NCBI GenBank assembly: GCA_004210915.1
Contig: SEGS01000055.1
Location: 1-35,181 of the forward strand
Reading direction: 5' to 3'
DNA length: 35,181 bases
Source: Variovorax sp.
GTDB lineage: Bacteria; Pseudomonadota; Gammaproteobacteria; Burkholderiales; Burkholderiaceae_C
Below are positions 28,586-35,181 of the stretch, piece by piece. Every line of letters starts with the position of its first letter. Within the stretch, counting starts at the first letter, position 1. A model generated the notes under the pieces. It ran no database searches, was not told where the DNA came from, and saw only the letters and a list, made by a program, of their open reading frames with translations. Made by a program: the position numbers and the translations under genes.

Positions 28586-29065
28586 ATGCCCGCTATTCAA
28601 CTCACCCCCGCCCAACGCAAGGTGCATCGCGCCGACGCGCACCACCTGGATCCGATCGTCATGATTGGTGGAGACGGGCTGACCCCTGCCGTCAAGAAAG
28701 AGGCCGATGCTGCCTTGAACGCCCACGGGCTCATCAAGGTGCGCGTGTTCTCCGACGACCGGCTGGCTCGCGAAGCCATGATGGTCTCGCTGGCCGACGA
28801 ACTCGACGCCGCACCCATCCAGCACATCGGCAAGCTGCTGGTGCTGTGGCGCCCGATCCCGGAGAAAGAGCGCACGGTTGACGAAGACCGTATGCCCGGC
28901 CCGCGCGATGTGAAGGTCGTGAAGTACAGCAAGCGCTTCGGCCAGCGGCCTGAGATCAAGACCCTGCGCGTACTGGGCAACCAGCGCCTGACACCCGGCG
29001 GCAATATCAAGCGCGCGAAGCCGAAGAAGGCCCTCTCGGTCAAGAAGCGTCGCCAGGCAGACTGA
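28586..29065 (+). CDS. yhbY: YhbY family RNA-binding protein (CRM domain)
   Basis: 159-residue protein. Residues 4-95 form a CRS1/YhbY (CRM) RNA-binding domain that binds pre-50S ribosomal particles in E. coli. It starts [18 protein letters not shown], has the GxxG-type loop GGDG (28-31) and continues [18 protein letters not shown]. About 65 extra C-terminal residues are strongly basic ([18 protein letters not shown]), as in other betaproteobacterial members. The ATG at 28586 is the family start; further upstream would be antisense to rlmE. No Shine-Dalgarno is present. The divergent pairing with rlmE, also a 50S-assembly factor, is conserved. The glycosyltransferase-like gene follows after two bases. 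Confidence 0.93.
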   Translation: MPAIQLTPAQRKVHRADAHHLDPIVMIGGDGLTPAVKKEADAALNAHGLIKVRVFSDDRLAREAMMVSLADELDAAPIQHIGKLLVLWRPIPEKERTVDEDRMPGPRDVKVVKYSKRFGQRPEIKTLRVLGNQRLTPGGNIKRAKPKKALSVKKRRQAD

Positions 29066-29067
29066 CC

Positions 29068-29808
29068 GTGGCGGCGTCGCAGGCCGAGCGCCACATCCTC
29101 TGCATGAAGTGGGGCACGAAATACGGCCCCGAGTACGTCAACCGCCTCTATGCAATGGTGCGCCGCCATTTGAGCGGCGACTTCAACTTCGTTTGCCTGA
29201 CGGACGACAGCCGCGGCATCCGCAGCGAAGTGCAGTGCCTGCCGATCCCCGCCCTCGACCTGCCGCCCGGCATTCCGGAGCGCGGCTGGACCAAGCTGGC
29301 CACCTTCACCGCCGATCTTCACGGCCTGCGCGGCACGGCGCTGTTCCTCGATGTCGATGTGGTCATCGTCGGCAGCCTGGATGGCTTCTTCGAAGTGCCC
29401 GGCGAGTTCCTGATCATTCACGACTACAAGCGGCCGTGGCGCATCACGGGCAACTCGTCGGTCTATCGCTTCGAGTTGGGCGCACACCCGGACGTGCTCG
29501 CGCATTTCCGCGCGAATTTCGCCGAGGTGCGCAAGACATTTCGCAATGAACAGGCCTACCTGTCCGACTTCATTCATCGGAAGGGGCAACTGGCTTACTG
29601 GCCCGAAGGCTGGTGCCCGAGCTTCAAGTACCACAGCATCCCGCCTTGGCCGAGCAACTACTGGCGCGCGCCCTTCGTGCCGGCCGATGCCCGCATCGTG
29701 ATCTTCCACGGTGAATGCAATCCCCCGGATGCACTCGCGGGCCGGCGCAACCGCCGGTTCCGCTTCATTCGGCCGGCGCGCTGGGTCGCCGAACACTGGA
29801 CAGAATAG
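29068..29808 (+). CDS. Glycosyltransferase-like protein with DxD motif
   Basis: 246-residue protein that looks like a GT-A-fold glycosyltransferase. FVCLTDDSRG (41-50) and ALFLDVDVVIVGSLDGFF (91-108) are typical, with D95-V-D97 as the likely metal/nucleotide-sugar site. VIFHGECNPPDAL near 212-224 resembles the C-terminal motif of such enzymes. There is no signal peptide or membrane helix. Donor and acceptor are unknown. The GTG start at 29068 is two bases after the yhbY stop, so it is co-translated with an unrelated ribosome-assembly gene. Its stop directly abuts the convergent DUF4149 stop with no intervening base and no terminator. Confidence 0.8.
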   Translation: MAASQAERHILCMKWGTKYGPEYVNRLYAMVRRHLSGDFNFVCLTDDSRGIRSEVQCLPIPALDLPPGIPERGWTKLATFTADLHGLRGTALFLDVDVVIVGSLDGFFEVPGEFLIIHDYKRPWRITGNSSVYRFELGAHPDVLAHFRANFAEVRKTFRNEQAYLSDFIHRKGQLAYWPEGWCPSFKYHSIPPWPSNYWRAPFVPADARIVIFHGECNPPDALAGRRNRRFRFIRPARWVAEHWTE

Positions 29809-30225
29809 TCAGGCGCGCCGGGACAGGCGCCAAAGCAGCGCACCGGCGCATAGCCACTGCGCCACATACATCACGCTGCCCGCGCTGTGCCAGAGCTGAA
29901 GGTTCTCCCGCGCCACGATGCGCGGCGCCACTGCGTACTGCTGCAGCAAGGCCAGCAGCATCGCGGTCACCACCAGAAAAATAGCGGTCAGCGCCGCACC
30001 ATCGAGCCGGTCATCTTCCGCCCGGGCGCGGACATGGATCAACAGCGTCAGCCCGCAGCCGAGCGCGACCCAGGTCTGCGCGGCGAAGAGTTCTGCGGCC
30101 ATGCGGCCGGCGATGGCCGGCGTGGCCAGGTGTGCAAAGAGCATGGGCACCACCAGAAAGCCGGTGGTGGTGAGGCTGCCCCACCACAACGCGGCCAGCA
30201 TCAGCGCAATGCGGTCCTTGAGCAC
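29809..30225 (-). CDS. DUF4149 family integral membrane protein
   Basis: About 138 residues with four hydrophobic segments: roughly 4-30 (IALMLAALWWGSLTTTGFLVVPMLFAH, beginning the family's ALWWGSLTT motif), 50-65, 78-98 (ALTAIFLVVTAMLLALLQQY) and 115-133. The function of DUF4149 is unknown. I choose the GTG at 30223-30225, which places the protein just after the greA stop and starts at the conserved helix. A TTG at 30255 overlapping greA would add ten unconserved residues. It is probably co-transcribed with greA. Confidence 0.8.
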   Translation of the reverse strand: MLKDRIALMLAALWWGSLTTTGFLVVPMLFAHLATPAIAGRMAAELFAAQTWVALGCGLTLLIHVRARAEDDRLDGAALTAIFLVVTAMLLALLQQYAVAPRIVARENLQLWHSAGSVMYVAQWLCAGALLWRLSRRA

Positions 30226-30232
30226 AGCCGGC

Positions 30233-30709
30233 TCAGACGTAGCTGATCCCGACAATTTCGTAGCGCTTCAGCCCGCCGGGCGCCTGCACCTCGGCGGTGT
30301 CGCCCTCTTCCTTGCCGATGAGCGCGCGCGCGATCGGGCTGGAAATATTGATCAGCCCAAGCTTCAGGTCGGCTTCGTCTTCGCCCACGATCTGGTACGT
30401 GACCGAAGCGCCCGTTTCTTCTTCCTCGAGCTCGACTGTCGAGCCGAACACCACCTTGCCGCCGGCATCGACCTCGGCTGGGTCGATGATCTGGGCTGCC
30501 GAGAGCTTGCCTTCGACTTCCTGGATCCGGCCTTCGATGAAACCCTGCCGGTCCTTGGCCACTTCGTATTCCGCGTTTTCGCTCAGGTCACCCTGCGCGC
30601 GCGCTTCGGAAATCGCGTTGATCACCCATGGGCGATCCACCGTCTTCAAACGATGCAGTTCTTCGCGCAGTTTCTCCGCGCCGCGCTTGGTGATGGGAAT
30701 GGTTGCCAT
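30233..30709 (-). CDS. greA: Transcription elongation factor GreA
   Basis: 158-residue factor that enters the RNA polymerase secondary channel and stimulates cleavage of backtracked transcripts. The N-terminal coiled coil carries the tip motif GDLSENAEY with D41 and E44, as in E. coli GreA. The C-terminal FKBP-like domain includes [17 protein letters not shown]. The ATG at 30707-30709 is preceded by GGAGAG at good spacing. It lies downstream of carB, separated by the carB terminator, so it should have its own promoter in the 179-bp gap. Confidence 0.96.
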   Translation of the reverse strand: MATIPITKRGAEKLREELHRLKTVDRPWVINAISEARAQGDLSENAEYEVAKDRQGFIEGRIQEVEGKLSAAQIIDPAEVDAGGKVVFGSTVELEEEETGASVTYQIVGEDEADLKLGLINISSPIARALIGKEEGDTAEVQAPGGLKRYEIVGISYV

Positions 30710-30790
30710 GTGTCTCTCCAACGTCGTCGATCACGTCCTGCGCGATCTGCTCCGCTTCTCGCAGCCTCCTGCGATGCACGGAAAAAAAGG

Positions 30791-30819
30791 AAAACCGCCG
30801 GGCGTTGCCGCCTGGCGGT
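30791..30819 (-). terminator. Rho-independent terminator of carB
   Basis: On the minus strand ACCGCCAGGCG (30819-30809) pairs with CGCCCGGCGGT (30804-30794) with one mismatch around a four-base loop. Four Ts (30794-30791) and a seven-T tract (30788-30782) follow. It lies 70 bp past the carB stop and upstream of greA. Confidence 0.88.
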
Positions 30820-30888
30820 GTCTTGATGGATCAATTATGCCGCGGGCCACGTCCGGCCGGAGCCGCAGGCCCACAGCAGACCCTGCCC

Positions 30889-33990
<3,102 letters not shown>

Positions 33991-33998
<8 letters not shown>

Positions 33999-35175
33999 TC
34001 TTGTTCTCCGTCTTGTGCTTTTCCATGAGTGCCGTGAAGCGGTCGAACAGGTAGCCGATGTCGTGCGGGCCCGGCGAGGCTTCAGGGTGGCCCTGGAAGC
34101 AGAAAGCGGGCTTGTCGGTGCGGGCCAGCCCTTGCAGCGTGTTGTCGAACAGGCTGATGTGGGTGGGACGCAGGTTGGCCGGCAGCGAGGTCTCGTCGAC
34201 CGCGAAACCATGGTTCTGGCTGGTGATGCTCACGCGACCGTTGTCCAGGTCTTTCACCGGGTGGTTCGCGCCGTGATGGCCGAACTTCATCTTGAACGTC
34301 TTTGCCCCAGAGGCCAGCGCCATGATCTGGTGGCCGAGGCAGATGCCGAAGGTCGGGATGCCGGTTTCGATCAGTTCGCGCGTGGCTGCGATGGCGTAGT
34401 CGCAGGGCTCCGGATCGCCCGGGCCATTGGCCAGAAAGATGCCGTCTGGCTTGAGCTTGAGCACGTCGGCCGCAGGCGTCTGCGCCGGCACCACGGTGAT
34501 GCGCGCGCCGCGCTGGGCCATCATGCGCAGGATGTTCTTCTTGACGCCGTAGTCGAAGGCGACCACGTGGAACTTCGGCGTGATCTGCACGCCGTAGCCG
34601 GCGCCGAGCTTCCACTCGGTTTGGGTCCATTCGTAGGTCTGCTTGACCGACACCACTTTGGCCAGGTCGAGGCCCGCCATGCTCGGCGCGCCCTTGGCGG
34701 CAGCGATCGCCTTGTCGATCAGCGCCTGAGTCACCGCCTCACCTTCGGCCAGACCGAGGATGCACCCGTTCTGCGCGCCGCGCGTGCGCAGGTGGCGCGT
34801 GAGCTTGCGGGTGTCGATGTTGGCAATGGCAACCGTCTTGCCGGCGACGAGATACTCACTCAGCGTGGCGGTCTTGCGGAAGTTCGACGCGACCAGCGGC
34901 AGGTCCTTGATGATCAGCCCGGCGGCGTGGATCTTGTCGGCTTCGATGTCTTCCTCGTTGACGCCGTAGTTGCCGATGTGCGGATACGTGAGCGTCACGA
35001 TCTGCTGGCAATAGCTGGGGTCGGTCAGGATTTCCTGATAACCGGACATTGAGGTGTTGAATACCACTTCGCCGGTGGTGGCGCCGGCAGCGCCAATCGA
35101 GTTGCCTTGAAAGACCGTGCCGTCTGCGAGCGCCAGGATGGCGGGCGGGAAAGCTCCCTTGAGAGACAAAAGCAC
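33991..35175 (-). CDS. carA: Carbamoyl-phosphate synthase small (glutaminase) subunit
   Basis: 394-residue glutamine amidotransferase that supplies ammonia to CarB. The N-terminal CPSase small-chain domain (about 10-150) contains [20 protein letters not shown]. The class I glutaminase domain has nucleophile C279 in [12 protein letters not shown], with H363 and E365 in [23 protein letters not shown] near 250-260 is the oxyanion loop. The start is taken as the GTG at 35173-35175, six bases from the window edge, so an earlier start outside the window is possible. The stop overlaps the carB start by 8 bp (33991-33998). carA itself shows no lesion. Confidence 0.95.
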
Positions 35176-35181
35176 TGGGTT

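Overview
The window is about 35 kb of GC-rich bacterial chromosome with dense housekeeping genes. Several neighbourhoods are typical of Betaproteobacteria, most likely a Comamonadaceae (Variovorax/Acidovorax-like) strain: clpA-clpS-icd, exbB-exbD-lpxK-Trm112-kdsB-adk, rlmE-ftsH-folP-glmM and carA-carB-greA. The taxon is inferred from gene order and protein style, not from a marker search. I see no rRNA, tRNA, CRISPR array, insertion sequence or prophage.

Layout: (1) 1-6126, mostly minus strand: 5' part of clpA, clpS, icd with its terminator, a plus-strand secreted DUF192 protein, then sodB and xseA. (2) 6127-6441: a gene-free stretch with DnaA-box-like sites, leading into the plus-strand envelope/nucleotide run exbB-exbD-lpxK-Trm112-kdsB-adk, closed by a strong terminator. 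Three of these genes appear to use TTG starts. (3) 10336-12277, minus: asparaginase-like protein, four-helix membrane protein and exported DUF6152 protein. lexA is divergent from them and has two SOS-box-like sites. (4) 13162-16908: a small unknown gene, a D-2-hydroxyacid dehydrogenase and a convergent FimV-like protein. (5) 16991-22583, plus: a five-gene acyl-CoA unit (3-hydroxyacyl-CoA dehydrogenase, PaaG-like isomerase, Crp/Fnr regulator, APH-type kinase, acyl-CoA dehydrogenase) ending in a terminator. (6) 22588-28566, minus: rlmE, ftsH, folP, glmM, a MOSC protein and a GNAT remnant. (7) 28586-29808, plus: a YhbY-type RNA-binding protein and a glycosyltransferase-like protein. (8) 29809-35175, minus: DUF4149 membrane protein, greA, a broken carB and carA.

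The most interesting functional unit is region 5. Its kinase plus acyl-CoA dehydrogenase pair resembles the two halves of ACAD10/ACAD11 and the LvaA/LvaC pair of Pseudomonas levulinate catabolism, so it may convert 4-hydroxyacyl-CoAs, via a phosphorylated intermediate, into ordinary beta-oxidation substrates. The most striking sequence anomalies are two internal deletions in otherwise conserved genes. carB lacks about 115 nt inside its allosteric domain and is frameshifted. A GNAT acetyltransferase lacks, in frame, the block that normally holds its acetyl-CoA-binding loop. Either the strain carries real lesions or the assembly has lost short segments. Another point of note is the 19-bp rlmE/yhbY divergent intergenic region, whose overlapping -10 elements would place both transcription starts at the start codons.
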